From contig CASDPF010000018.1 of the NCBI GenBank assembly GCA_949282215.1, positions 1-56,333 of the forward strand: 56,333 nt of DNA. The letters are read 5' to 3'. Below, one piece after another: positions 25,218-35,500 of the stretch. The DNA comes from an uncultured bacterium (GTDB lineage: Bacteria > Cyanobacteriota > Vampirovibrionia > Gastranaerophilales > Gastranaerophilaceae). A model generated the notes under the pieces. That model saw only the letters and a list, made by a program, of their open reading frames with translations. It had not been told where the DNA came from and ran no database searches. The stretch's first letter is position 1. Each line of letters starts with the position of its first letter. The position numbers were made by a program, and so were the translations under genes.

Positions 25218-26567
25218 ATGTTTACTGAGGTACCAAACTTGAAACATTCAAAACTTACAGCCCTGATATTTATAGCGTTAATTTTAGGTGTAATTGTAGG
25301 ACATTTTGCTCCTGATTTTGCTGTAAAAATGCGTCCGTTCGCCACTATATTTTTGCGAATGGTCAAAATGATTATTGCCCCTTTATTATTTGCGACTCTT
25401 GTCGTTGGGATTTCCGGACATGATGACGCAAAAAGTCTCGGAAAAATCGGACTTAAAACAATTATTTATTTTGAAATTGTAACGACACTTGCCTTAATAA
25501 TCGGTTTGACGATGGCGAATATCTTCAAGCCCGGTGTTGGTTTTGTGAACGGGTCATCTCCTCATGCAATTCATATGCAGGAAGTCGGTTTGATGGCTGC
25601 GACTCAGGCTCATACTTCAATTAGTCAAATGGTAACGGATATTTTCCCTACAAGTATTGTCGATGCTATGGCACAAGGTAATTTATTACAGATTGTTGTA
25701 TTTTCAATATTCTTTGCACTTGCAATATGTGCTGTAGGGAAAAAAGCTCAGCCTGTATTAGATGTTTTAAATTCCGTTTCACAAATAATGTTTAAATTTA
25801 CCGAATATGTTATGTATTTTGCTCCGTTAGGTATTTTCGGTGCAATTGCCGCTACTGTCGGAGCTAACGGATTAAATGTTTTAAAAAGTTATTTTAAAGT
25901 AATTGGAGCTTTATATGCAGCTTTAGCAGTTTTTGTTTTACTTGTGTTAATTATTGCTTGTAAAATTGTTAAAATATCTTTCAGAAATTTATTAAGAGCT
26001 TTGCAGGAACCTGCATTGTTAGCTTTTACAACCGCAAGTTCAGAAGCTGCATTTCCTAAAGCAATGGAAATTATGGAAAGATTCGGAGTTCCTAAAAAAA
26101 TTGTCGGATTTGTGATGCCTACAGGTTATACATTTAACCTTGACGGCAGTACATTATATCTTGCAATGGGTGTAATATTTTCATCTCAGATTGTCGGAAT
26201 TAACCTCGATTTAAATCAGCAAATAATTATAATGTTAGCGTTAATGCTTACGAGTAAAGGTGTGGCAGGTGTGCCTAGAGTTTCTTTGATTGTACTTGCA
26301 GGTACTCTGGCCAGTTTTAATATTCCTATTCTCGGGGTTGCTATTTTATTAGGTATTGACCAAATTTTGGATATGGGCAGAACAACCGTAAATCTTATCG
26401 GAAATTGTGTTGCTACAGTTGTTATTGCTCGCTGGGAAAAAGAATTTGATTATGATAAAATGAAAGAATTCGTACGCCAATCAAAAGAAGAAAGTATTGG
26501 GGCGGATATCGAAAAATTAAAAAATGAACTTAGTCACAAAAAATCAGTTGAAATAAAAGAAGGATAA
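25218..26567 (+). CDS. Dicarboxylate/amino acid:cation symporter (DAACS family)
   Basis: A sodium- or proton-coupled importer of about 449 residues for glutamate, aspartate or C4-dicarboxylates. N-terminal helices (ALIFIALILGVIVGHFAP) are followed by the re-entrant serine-rich loop FTTASSEAAFPKAMEI and the signature GYTFNLDGSTLYLAMG, typical of the GltP/DctA family. The start is uncertain. ATG 25218 overlaps a TATAAT and lacks a ribosome-binding site, while TTG 25239 has GAGG 8 nt upstream. A TTTGGTA/TACCAAA inverted repeat (25207-25237) spans this start region. ileS follows 5 nt later. Confidence 0.93.
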   Translation: MFTEVPNLKHSKLTALIFIALILGVIVGHFAPDFAVKMRPFATIFLRMVKMIIAPLLFATLVVGISGHDDAKSLGKIGLKTIIYFEIVTTLALIIGLTMANIFKPGVGFVNGSSPHAIHMQEVGLMAATQAHTSISQMVTDIFPTSIVDAMAQGNLLQIVVFSIFFALAICAVGKKAQPVLDVLNSVSQIMFKFTEYVMYFAPLGIFGAIAATVGANGLNVLKSYFKVIGALYAALAVFVLLVLIIACKIVKISFRNLLRALQEPALLAFTTASSEAAFPKAMEIMERFGVPKKIVGFVMPTGYTFNLDGSTLYLAMGVIFSSQIVGINLDLNQQIIIMLALMLTSKGVAGVPRVSLIVLAGTLASFNIPILGVAILLGIDQILDMGRTTVNLIGNCVATVVIARWEKEFDYDKMKEFVRQSKEESIGADIEKLKNELSHKKSVEIKEG

Positions 26568-26572
26568 AGAAG

Positions 26573-29389
26573 ATGAGTAACGAAACCAGTACAAAAGTTG
26601 AATTTAAAGATACTCTTAACTTGCCTCAGACCAGCCTCGCAATGAGAGCTAATGCGGCAGTTCGTGAACTTGAAATACAAAAGTTTTGGGAAGAACACAA
26701 TATTTATGAAAAAATTATTGCTCAACGTGATAAAGTTAATAAATTTATTTTGCATGACGGGCCTCCTTATTTGAGTTCTGAAAAAATTCACGTCGGTACG
26801 GCGTTGAATAAAATCCTTAAAGATATTCTTTTAAAATATAAAGCTCAAGCAGGTTTTTATACTCCTTACGTGCCAGGATATGACGGGCATGGGTTGCCTA
26901 TCGAGAATAAAGTTGTTAAAAATATTAAAGGCGGAAGAAGTGCACTTACTCCTTATGAATTACGCCAAAAATGCCGTGAGTTTGCTCATAACAGCTTGAA
27001 AGGTCAGGAAAGTGAATTTAAACGTCTTGGTGTTTTGGGTGACTGGGAACATCCTTATTTAACAATTAACCCTGAATATGAAGCTGAACAGGTAAGAGTG
27101 TTTGGTGAAATGTATAAAAAAGGGTATATTGAAAAAGGTTTGAAACCTGTTTACTGGTGTGCATCTTGTGAGACAGCTCTTGCAGAAGCTGAGGTTGAAT
27201 ATGCTGACCATACATCTACTTCAATTTACGTAAGATTTAAATTCTTTGAAGAAGATAAGAAAAAAGCTTTTGCTGCCGGTGGTTTTGCCAGCGATAAAGA
27301 TTTGTATGCAGTTATCTGGACAACAACTCCTTGGACAATTCCATCAAATATGGCAATCAGTATGCACCCTAAATTTGAATATACTTTCTTTGAATATAAC
27401 GGGGATGTATATGTTGCTGCTCAAGGCTTGTTAGGTGCGTTTTTATCAGATGTCGGATGGGAAGAAAAAGATATTAAAGTTCTAGGTTCTTGTGTCGGTG
27501 CAGATTTAGAACTTTTAAATACAAAACATCCGCTGGTAGACAGAAAATCTCCGATAATCTTAGGCGAGCACGTAACATTGGATGCAGGTACAGGTTCTGT
27601 TCATACAGCTCCCGGTCATGGTCTTGAAGACTATGAAGTCGGCTGTAAATACGGAATTGAAGTATTTTCACCGCTTGATAGCAGAGGTATATGGACAGAT
27701 GCTGTCAATGATAAAGATTTGGAGGGTGTTCCTTATTATAAAGGTAATGCTATTGTGATTGAAAAACTTCAAAACTGCGGTGCATTGCTTGCTCAACAAG
27801 ATATTAATCACAGTTATCCTCATTGTTGGAGATGTAAAAATCCTGTTATCTACAGAGCTACACCTCAATGGTTTGTTAAAGTTGATAAATTCAGAGATGA
27901 AACTCTAAAAGCTATCAAAGACGTAAAATGGATTCCTGCAAGCGGTGAAGCCAGAATTTCAAACATGGTTGCTGGTCGTACTGATTGGTGTATTTCCCGT
28001 CAAAGAGCTTGGGGGGTTCCGATTCCTGTATTCTACTGTGAGGATTGCGGTGAGGTTATCGTAACTGATGAGACTGTTGAAAATGTTGCAAAAATCTTTG
28101 AAAAAGAAAGTTCTGATGCTTGGGTTAAATATTCTGCAGAAGAATTATTGCCTGACGGTTTCAAATGTCCTAAGTGCGGTAAAACTCATTTCAGAAAAGA
28201 AAATGATATTATGGATGTTTGGTTTGATTCAGGTATTTCTTGGAGAGCTGTTGTTGAAAAACGAGCTGATGTTTTAGAACATACTCCTGTAGAAATGTAT
28301 CTTGAAGGTTCCGACCAACATAGAGGCTGGTTCCAGTCTTCACTTTTGACTTCTATCGCAACTCAGGGCAAGGCTCCTTATAAATCAGTTCTTACTCACG
28401 GGTTTGTTTTTGGTGAAGATGGCAGAAAAATGTCAAAATCTTTAGGTAATTATATTAGACCTGATGAAATTATCAAAACTTACGGGGCTGATATTTTAAG
28501 ATTGTGGGCGGCTTCCGTTGATTATCGTAATGATACAAAAATCGGTAATAATATCATTAAACAGCTTGCTGAAATATTTAAGAAAACAAGAAATACTTCA
28601 AGATTTTTAGTCGGTAATTTGTTTGATTTTGATCCTGAAAAAGATTATGTAAATTACGAAGATTTAAAAGAACTTGATAAATTTGCTTTGCATAAACTTA
28701 ATCAGTTAATTGCAAGCGTAACTGAAGCTTTTGATCATTATGAATTCTATAAATATTTCCAACAGTTGCAAAATTTTGCGGCAGTTGATTTGAGTTCATT
28801 CTATTTAGATATTGTAAAAGACAGATTATACACTGCAGGTAAAAAATCTTTATCTCGTCGTGCTTGTCAGACTGTTCTTTATGAAATCTTGCAGACACTT
28901 GTCAGAATGCTTGTACCTGTTATGCCTCATCAGGCTGAAGATATTTGGATGAGTGTTCCTGAATGTCAAAAAGGCGGACTAGAAAGTATTCTTCTTTCTG
29001 ATTGGCCAAAAGTTAGAATCGAATGGCATAATGATAAGTTAGAAGAAGATTTTTCAAAAATCTTGAAAGCAAGAGAAGTTGTTAGCCGTGCTATCGAGCC
29101 TTTAAGAGCTGAAAAGCTTGTGGGAAGTTCGTTAGAAGTTGCAGTATATGTAAGTGTAAAAGATAATGAAGTTCTAAAACGTGATGAAGATGAGCTTTGC
29201 AATATCTTTATTACATCTCAAGCTTATGTAGTGGATGAAAAACCTGAGGGTGTACTTAACGAATATAAGGAAGATGATTACACTGTTTGGGTAACAAAAG
29301 CTGAAGGCGAAAAATGTTCTCGCTGCTGGAAATATAGAAAGCTCAATTCCGATGGCATTTGTGAGGAATGCTCTGAGGCTATTAAGTAG
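26573..29389 (+). CDS. ileS: Isoleucine--tRNA ligase
   Basis: A 938-residue class Ia synthetase that charges tRNA-Ile. It has the Rossmann fold, the CP1 editing domain with TTTPWTIPSN near residue 245, GRKMSKSLGN near residue 617, the anticodon-binding domain and a C-terminal zinc site CSRCWKYRKL...CEEC. The first signature, normally HIGH, reads HVGT at 73-76, so the fourth residue His is replaced by Thr. Everything else is normal, so the enzyme is likely functional. It is cotranscribed with the symporter (5-nt gap). Confidence 0.96.
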   Translation: MSNETSTKVEFKDTLNLPQTSLAMRANAAVRELEIQKFWEEHNIYEKIIAQRDKVNKFILHDGPPYLSSEKIHVGTALNKILKDILLKYKAQAGFYTPYVPGYDGHGLPIENKVVKNIKGGRSALTPYELRQKCREFAHNSLKGQESEFKRLGVLGDWEHPYLTINPEYEAEQVRVFGEMYKKGYIEKGLKPVYWCASCETALAEAEVEYADHTSTSIYVRFKFFEEDKKKAFAAGGFASDKDLYAVIWTTTPWTIPSNMAISMHPKFEYTFFEYNGDVYVAAQGLLGAFLSDVGWEEKDIKVLGSCVGADLELLNTKHPLVDRKSPIILGEHVTLDAGTGSVHTAPGHGLEDYEVGCKYGIEVFSPLDSRGIWTDAVNDKDLEGVPYYKGNAIVIEKLQNCGALLAQQDINHSYPHCWRCKNPVIYRATPQWFVKVDKFRDETLKAIKDVKWIPASGEARISNMVAGRTDWCISRQRAWGVPIPVFYCEDCGEVIVTDETVENVAKIFEKESSDAWVKYSAEELLPDGFKCPKCGKTHFRKENDIMDVWFDSGISWRAVVEKRADVLEHTPVEMYLEGSDQHRGWFQSSLLTSIATQGKAPYKSVLTHGFVFGEDGRKMSKSLGNYIRPDEIIKTYGADILRLWAASVDYRNDTKIGNNIIKQLAEIFKKTRNTSRFLVGNLFDFDPEKDYVNYEDLKELDKFALHKLNQLIASVTEAFDHYEFYKYFQQLQNFAAVDLSSFYLDIVKDRLYTAGKKSLSRRACQTVLYEILQTLVRMLVPVMPHQAEDIWMSVPECQKGGLESILLSDWPKVRIEWHNDKLEEDFSKILKAREVVSRAIEPLRAEKLVGSSLEVAVYVSVKDNEVLKRDEDELCNIFITSQAYVVDEKPEGVLNEYKEDDYTVWVTKAEGEKCSRCWKYRKLNSDGICEECSEAIK

Positions 29390-29404
29390 TAATATATATG
29401 ATTT

Positions 29405-29439
29405 AAAACACCTTCCATAATGCTTGGAAGGTGTTTTTT
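29405..29439. terminator. Bidirectional intrinsic terminator
   Basis: Perfect 12-bp repeat AAAACACCTTCC / GGAAGGTGTTTT with a 9-nt loop between the convergent ileS and prepilin genes. Confidence 0.85.
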
Positions 29440-30118
29440 AATATTTTATTGTTCTCGGATAATTTTTAGGTATTTTCCACCCGTTCCTTCTTATTAATTC
29501 TGTACAATACGCTCCGTTTCCGGAATTAGGATTGCATCCGTATGATGTATTTGTAAATAAAGTTTCTTCTTTTTCATCCCATTCTGCAATAAACGGTAAC
29601 ATACCTTTTTTGTAATGTAGTTTATTATTAGTTCCTGTCCCAACTGCATTAAATCGGAATTCAAATGCATTACTTCCCAAAATTCTATTTTTAATACTTT
29701 TTACATAATTATTCGGATAAAAGAATATATCACTGTTTTGTGCATAAGCAAATGAAAAGGCACTTCCATCTGCTAATAAATAATAATAATAGTTATTTAT
29801 TTTTTTTGCTGTCGTGATTTTTATATATGGACTAAGATATTTTTCAAATACAGCTTTACTTTGTTCTGCTTTAGGGATTAAATTATTTTCATTATCATAT
29901 TGGACATTTTGCCAGTAATCGCTCCATGTTTCCGGGGGACCATATTTTAAGCTTGCAGATATTATTGCTTGATTCATTATTGAATAAAACTTTGCAAGGC
30001 GTGTTTCTGTAATTTTATTATAATATGATTGCAATAATGTCGGCATTGTCATAGCTGCAACTACGCCGATTATTCCTAAAGTTATTAAAACTTCTGCTAA
30101 AGTAAATCCTCTTTTCAT
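29438..30118 (-). CDS. Type IV prepilin-like protein (leaderless mRNA candidate)
   Basis: A 226-residue protein starting MKRG, then FTLAEVLITLGIIGVVAAMTMP, with the classical Gly at -1. It ends CTELIRRNGWKIPKNYP, the second of two C-terminal classes in this family. I chose ATG 30118; a TTG start 15 nt upstream is less likely. A consensus promoter TTGACA-17-TATAAT ends 6 nt before this ATG, so the transcript may begin at or next to the start codon, and no Shine-Dalgarno site is seen. It is divergent from a small XRE regulator at 30224. Confidence 0.83.
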   Translation of the reverse strand: MKRGFTLAEVLITLGIIGVVAAMTMPTLLQSYYNKITETRLAKFYSIMNQAIISASLKYGPPETWSDYWQNVQYDNENNLIPKAEQSKAVFEKYLSPYIKITTAKKINNYYYYLLADGSAFSFAYAQNSDIFFYPNNYVKSIKNRILGSNAFEFRFNAVGTGTNNKLHYKKGMLPFIAEWDEKEETLFTNTSYGCNPNSGNGAYCTELIRRNGWKIPKNYPRTIKY

Positions 30119-30124
30119 ATTTTT

Positions 30125-30153
30125 ATTATACAACCCGCTCTTGTTTTTGTCAA
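30125..30153 (-). promoter_or_regulatory. Consensus sigma-70 promoter of the prepilin at 29438
   Basis: On the minus strand TTGACA (30148-30153), a 17-nt spacer and TATAAT (30125-30130). Transcription would start near 30118, the first base of the ATG. Confidence 0.75.
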
Positions 30154-30160
30154 TATTATG

Positions 30161-30208
30161 ATACTACTTTAGTATAACTTAAATAATGTTTATAGGGTAT
30201 CAAAATAC
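30161..30208. promoter_or_regulatory. Inverted repeats between prepilin and XRE gene
   Basis: ATACTACTTTAGTAT (30161-30175) has ATACT/AGTAT arms, and GTATCAAAATAC (30197-30208) has GTAT/ATAC arms. They lie between the divergent prepilin and XRE genes, just upstream of the prepilin -35, and may be binding sites for the XRE protein. Confidence 0.45.
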
Positions 30209-30223
30209 TTATATCATAATCTT

Positions 30224-30442
30224 ATGTGTGAAGATAAAATATTAAAAGTTTTCGGATTTAATATGAAAGTTCTGCGAATGAAAAAAGGCTTGACTCAATT
30301 TCAGTTAGCGGAAATATTAAATGTTCATGAAAAACATATATGTAAAATTGAGACTGGGAAACAAAATGTTACTTTAAAAACGCTTGAAAGAATTGCAAAC
30401 GCACTCGATGTTGAGCCTAACGTTTTGCTTGTAAATAAGTAA
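30224..30442 (+). CDS. XRE-family small DNA-binding protein
   Basis: A 72-residue protein that is essentially one Cro/CI-type helix-turn-helix: KVLRMKKGLTQFQLAEILNV (helices 1-2), then HEKHICKIETGKQNVTLKTL. It is divergently paired with the prepilin at 29438-30118 and flanked by inverted repeats, so it is likely the local repressor. ATG 30224 has no Shine-Dalgarno site; a shorter start at the internal Met (M-K-V-L-R) is possible. The same arrangement recurs at 44682-45685. Confidence 0.85.
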   Translation: MCEDKILKVFGFNMKVLRMKKGLTQFQLAEILNVHEKHICKIETGKQNVTLKTLERIANALDVEPNVLLVNK

Positions 30443-30643
30443 AAAATCGTAATTTTGTTAATTTTTCTTCCGTTGTTAAAACCTTTTTACAAGGTATTCC
30501 TTTACTCGCAATACCTCTTGTTTCTGAACTTTATAAGCTTTTCTTTTAATTTTTCCCTTCTTATATATATTAAAACCCTAAATCCGACTTTTTTTACTTT
30601 GTCTGGTTTTAGGGTCGCAGTTCATTTTTAAAATCGTCTTTTT

Positions 30644-30811
30644 TTATGTTTCTTCATTTTCTTTTTTGTATTTTTTAATAACAACAGAGTCATTTTCAAT
30701 ATACAAAGATACTTCATCTAGAACGGGATTAATCCTCAATCCTTCAAGAATTGCTTTTGGGATTACAAGTCCCCAACTGTTTCCTAATTGTCGTAATTTT
30801 TTATGAATCAT
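30644..30811 (-). CDS. AbrB/MazE-like (SpoVT-AbrB fold) DNA-binding protein
   Basis: A 55-residue protein in frame from ATG 30811 to TAA 30644-30646. The central stretch KLRQLGNSWGLVIPKAILE is the AbrB/MazE swapped-hairpin signature. A ribosome-binding site AGGTGG lies upstream. It could be an antitoxin, but no toxin gene overlaps or abuts it (the nearby 30925-31131 gene is an HTH-like protein on the other strand). More likely it is an orphan transition-state-type regulator or antitoxin remnant. Confidence 0.7.
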   Translation of the reverse strand: MIHKKLRQLGNSWGLVIPKAILEGLRINPVLDEVSLYIENDSVVIKKYKKENEET

Positions 30812-30924
30812 AATTTTACCACCTTTGTGTCTATTTTTGTAGTTACCTAAATAATAACAGTTTTATATTAGCATACGTGTATTCTCATGGGATATTTTAA
30901 TAGACACGTGTAAGGAGTAAATTT

Positions 30925-31131
30925 ATGTTAATTTGCTATGATTCTTATATAAATCACATTGAAAAATTATGCAAACAATACAATATGAGTATTGAAGAAC
31001 TTGCTGTAGCTTTGGGTTATCCTAAAAATAACTTCAAACGGCGAGCAAATGGCACGGCAGTAATGAAATTTTCAGAGCTTAACCGTTTATGCTATTACTT
31101 TAATATTCAACCAAATGATTTATTTAATTAA
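30925..31131 (+). CDS. Small HTH-like protein, 68 aa
   Basis: A 68-residue protein with helical segments MSIEELAVALGYPKNNFKRR and FSELNRLCYYFNIQPNDLF, arranged like a truncated XRE-type helix-turn-helix. AAGGAG lies 8 nt upstream of the ATG. It is divergent from the AbrB-like gene. The 30443-30643 stretch before these genes holds no gene that I can support, only an ACCCTAAA/TTTAGGGT inverted repeat (30575-30615). Confidence 0.65.
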   Translation: MLICYDSYINHIEKLCKQYNMSIEELAVALGYPKNNFKRRANGTAVMKFSELNRLCYYFNIQPNDLFN

Positions 31132-31159
31132 AATACCATAATAAAAAGGTTGTTAAGAA

Positions 31160-32545
31160 TTAAAATATTTTATATGGATTCAATATATTGTTAGGGTCAA
31201 GTGTTTTCTTTATTTGTCGCATATAATCCAAAGCCACGTTATTAATTACTTTATGGATATAATTTCTTTTTTCAGCACCGATTCCGTGTTCTCCGGATAA
31301 AATGCCGTCAAGCTTTGCTGTTAAATCATAAATTTCAGACTTTGCAAGTTTAAATCTGCGATATTCTTCTTCATCTCGGTAATCTATCGGGATTTGCGGA
31401 TGTACACTTCCATCTCCTACATGACCTACCATGCATACGGTTAATTTATACTTTTGGCAAATTTCATTAATTCCTTTTACGAGTTTTGCAAGATTTTTTC
31501 TCGGTACAATTACATCGTCTGTTGTGACATTAGGTTTTAGTTTTGCACAGGCTCCCATTGAAGAACGTCGTGCTGTCCAAATTTTTTCGTATTCTTCTTC
31601 ATTTGTAGAATATTGAATTGCACTCGCTTTACAGGTTTCCAGTATTGATACTATGATATTTTGCTGATACTCAATCGCATTTTTAAATCCATCTACTTCA
31701 ATTATCAAGGCTGCTTCTTTGTCGCATAAAAGTCCTGCAGGATAAAATTTTTCAACAGTTTGGATTGCATTTTTATCCATAAAATCTAAAGTTGCAGGAT
31801 ATATGCGTTGTTCTATAATTGAATTTACAGCATTAACAGAGTCTTCTATTGTGTCAAAGTATGCCATTAATACTTTTTTTGTTTCAGGTTTAGGAATTAA
31901 TTTCAGCGTTGCTTCAACTACAATTCCCAAAGTTCCTTCTGAGCCTACAAACAAACTATTCAGGTTATAACCTGTGGCATTTTTGATTGTGCTGGAGCCT
32001 GTACGCAAAATTTCACCTTTAGCTGTCACTACTTTTAAATCAATTACGTAATCTTTTGTAGAGCCGTATTTAAAAGTTTTTGCTCCACCGCTTGATTGTG
32101 CTATACTTCCGCCTATCGTTGATACGGCTAGGTTTGAAGGATCCGGAGGATAGAAAAGCCCGATTTTTTCAGCTTCTTTTTGCAGATCACCAACAATTAC
32201 TCCGGGTTGGACTGTTGCGGTCATATTTTCTCTGCTGATTTCAATGATTTTATTCATTTTAGAAAAATTAAGCACAATTCCACCGTGGTCGGTTCTGCAT
32301 GCTCCGACTACATTTGTGCCCGCACCTCGACAGATTATCGGGGTTTTGTATTTATTTGCAATAGTCACAACTTTTTGCACTTGTTCTGTTGTTTCTACAA
32401 AAACTACAGCGTCAGGGAGGTGTGATATTGTTTTTGAGTTGGTTGCATCTTGGGCATAGACGTATCTTTCCTCAATTGCTGATAAGACGTTATCTGAATT
32501 GAGGTTATGTTTTAAGTCTTTTATTAATTTGTTATTCGTCAACAT
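31160..32545 (-). CDS. FAD-linked oxidase (GlcD / D-lactate dehydrogenase family)
   Basis: A 461-residue flavoprotein of the vanillyl-alcohol-oxidase fold. N-terminal FAD-binding motifs are PIICRGAGTNVVGACR and PPDPSNLAVSTIGGSIAQS; a C-terminal oxidase domain carries VGHVGDGSVHPQ and ILSGEHGIGAEK. Relatives oxidise glycolate or D-lactate and pass electrons to an electron-transfer flavoprotein or other acceptors; the substrate is not fixed by sequence. Its start overlaps the end of the giant coiled-coil gene by 14 nt, implying translational coupling. Confidence 0.9.
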   Translation of the reverse strand: MLTNNKLIKDLKHNLNSDNVLSAIEERYVYAQDATNSKTISHLPDAVVFVETTEQVQKVVTIANKYKTPIICRGAGTNVVGACRTDHGGIVLNFSKMNKIIEISRENMTATVQPGVIVGDLQKEAEKIGLFYPPDPSNLAVSTIGGSIAQSSGGAKTFKYGSTKDYVIDLKVVTAKGEILRTGSSTIKNATGYNLNSLFVGSEGTLGIVVEATLKLIPKPETKKVLMAYFDTIEDSVNAVNSIIEQRIYPATLDFMDKNAIQTVEKFYPAGLLCDKEAALIIEVDGFKNAIEYQQNIIVSILETCKASAIQYSTNEEEYEKIWTARRSSMGACAKLKPNVTTDDVIVPRKNLAKLVKGINEICQKYKLTVCMVGHVGDGSVHPQIPIDYRDEEEYRRFKLAKSEIYDLTAKLDGILSGEHGIGAEKRNYIHKVINNVALDYMRQIKKTLDPNNILNPYKIF

Positions 32546-35500
32546 ATGATGTTAGTTTTTCTATATTGCTGCTTAATTTCGCTAATTGTGTTTCTATATT
32601 GTCTATTTTATTTTGAACTGTGTCGGCCTCACGTTCTTCTAACATTGTAATCGCTTTTTCTAATTTTTTCTCTAATCTGTCTATTCTTGATTGTTGTTCT
32701 TCAAATTTATCTTCAATGATGTTTAGAAGTTCTTGTTTTTCAGGTAAATTTGCTTTTAATTCATCTAGTGCATTTTGTAAAGTAGCGGTTTTTGCAGTTT
32801 TATCATAAATACTGTTTACGATATCTGTTGTACCGTCCATCCACTCTCCAAGATACATCATTACATTTTCTAAGACTTTACTTGAGCTCATTGTTGCATT
32901 AACTTTTTTGTCAATGTTCACAAGTTGAGTTTCTAAATTCTTTGAATTTATTATATCAAGTTGTTCTTGCAGATAATCAGTTTTTCTGTTGAATTCGTCC
33001 ATGCTGTCACAAATTATACGATAGGATTCATCAGAGTTTAGCAGAAGTTTATTTGTTCTTGCACTTATACTTAAGATGTCTTCATTTAGTTTTCCAAAAT
33101 CGCCTTTTGAATCATCATTTTGTTCTGTTGCAAATGTTGAGCGTAAATCCTCAATAGATTTTGCAATTCTGTTTATATTTGATGAAATTACTCCGACTTC
33201 ATCTGCTGTGTTTGAGGATGAAATTTCATTCAGAGTCAGTCGAAGTTTTGCAATATCGCTTTCTACGTCTTGAAGTGTGTATGTGTATAAATCCATATCA
33301 CTGTCGCTATTACTGCTTGCGATTTTCTTTAATTGTTTTTTTACATCTTGTAAGGTCTCATTTATGACATTTGTTTTGGCTTCTACAAAATCTTTAATCT
33401 CTTCGGTTTCTTCTACAAATGTTATTTGATCCGATACTGTCAATATTGATGACATTACAGCGTCTTTTATTTCTTGGGTATTTTTTTCAAGATCAATTTT
33501 GTTAATTTCATTTTGCAGATTTTGAAGATAATTATCAATTTCTTGTGCTTTTTTATCTTTATCTATTGCTTCAAGTACTTTTCTTTGTTCATAGATAAGA
33601 TCTTTAACGTCTGTTATTTCATCTCGTAAGTCTGAATCATCTGTCATTGCAAGTATATCTATTTTGCTATGAAGTGCTTCAAGCATTTCCGATATTTTAT
33701 GATCTGTTTCTGATGTTTTATCTAATTTTTCAGAAATTTCTGTTATATCTTCTTTTATTTCTGTATCATCATTGAGAGCCAAAATATCAACTTTATTATG
33801 CAAGCCTTCTAACATCTCTGATATTTTGTGACTGTTTTCTGATGTTTTATTTATTGCTTCCGAAATTTCTGAAATTTCATCTTTAATATCTATATCATCA
33901 TTTAATGCAATAATATCTATTTTGCTGTGCAATTCTTTTAGTGAATCTGTTAGCTTTTGGAAATGGCTTGCATTTTCTATATCATTAAATTTTGTATCAA
34001 ATGATTGCTGCAAATCATGCAATGCCGTTTTTATAAGATTTGCAAATTTTGTTAATTGTTCATCTTCATCAGGTTTATTGGCATTAATATCCAGTTGGAT
34101 TTCTGTTAATTTTGATGTTACATTTTTTTCAATATTTGATATTGATGACTGTATGTTATTGTTTTTATTTTCTATATTTGTTTTGAATTCTTCAATTTGA
34201 TTTGCAAGTTCTACATTCAGATTTTCAAGAGTTATAGTTAAATCTTCATTGTTAAGCATTACGGCTAAAAAGTCTTTTAATTCCGAGCTTCCAGCTTTTA
34301 CTTTTTCATCAATTGTTTTTTGAAGTTCTTCCAAAACGTTAAGTAAGGAGTGTTCTAATTCCTTGTTATTTTCTGATAATTTTTTATCAAGATTTGCTGC
34401 ATAATTTTTCCATTCGGTTAAAAATTTATCACCTTTTTCTAAGTATGAACGAACATTCAAATCAAGTCCTGCAATTGTTGAATTAATCAATTCAAGATTG
34501 TTTTTTGAAAAGTCATCAATACATTCTTGTAAGGATACGCATCTTGCAACGACATCTTTATATGTATTTTCTATATTTATATATGTATCATGATTCTCTA
34601 TTAAATTTTTGTTTAATTCCTGAAGCAGATTGAGATAGGAGACTTCAACCTGATTTTTTAACTCGGTTATTATTTCGTTAAAATCAAAACTTGTAAAGTC
34701 AAGAATAGCTGACTTTAATGGCTCAAATTCTTTTATAATACTATCGGTTTTATTTTGGTAAATATCAGTTACATCGGTGTTTAACAGTTCAATTTCCTGT
34801 TTTATGTCAGTTAGTTTATTTGAAATGATATTACTGATATTTTCAGAATTCTCTAACTGTTGTGATTTGATGTCATTAAGTGTCATTGTTAAGTATTCAA
34901 GACCTTTGTCTACAAAGACAATATTTTCTTTAATGACTTCTTTTATGTCTGATTTTATTTCTTCTTTATTATTATTTATTTCTGTAGTTATTGTATCTAT
35001 TTTGTCTATAATTGATTCAATATTTTCTTCTAAAAAACTTTTTTGGTCTGTATTTAAATAAGTTAATTTATCTTGAATTTCATTTAAATTTGATTTTATA
35101 TCAATTAATTCAGAAGCTGAATCTAATAGTTTTGAGTTTGTTTCTTCTGAAATCATTTCAACATTACTTATGTACTCACCCAATTTTGTTTGAAGCTGAG
35201 TAAGATTTTGTTCATATATATCAGAGCTTTCATAAAGTTTCGATTCAATTGAGAAAAGTTTTTCGGTTAACTTATCACTCGTTTCGGTATTTAAATCAGC
35301 AATTGCAAGTTTTATTGCAGATATATGATTTTTTACATCTTCTATTCTTTCAAAAATATCTTCACGATTTTTTGCGATGTGTATCATTGAATTTGATACA
35401 TCCCCTTGAGTTTTTTCAATTTCATCGGAGATATAGTTAAGTAATGATTTTATTTCTGTTGTGCTGTTTTTTTGCTCCTCGTCCTGAATTGATAAGCTAT

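Noticed and set aside
30644-31131. AbrB-like and HTH-like small genes as a toxin-antitoxin pair
   Set aside because: They are divergent rather than in one operon, and neither neighbour resembles a MazF, PIN or RelE toxin.
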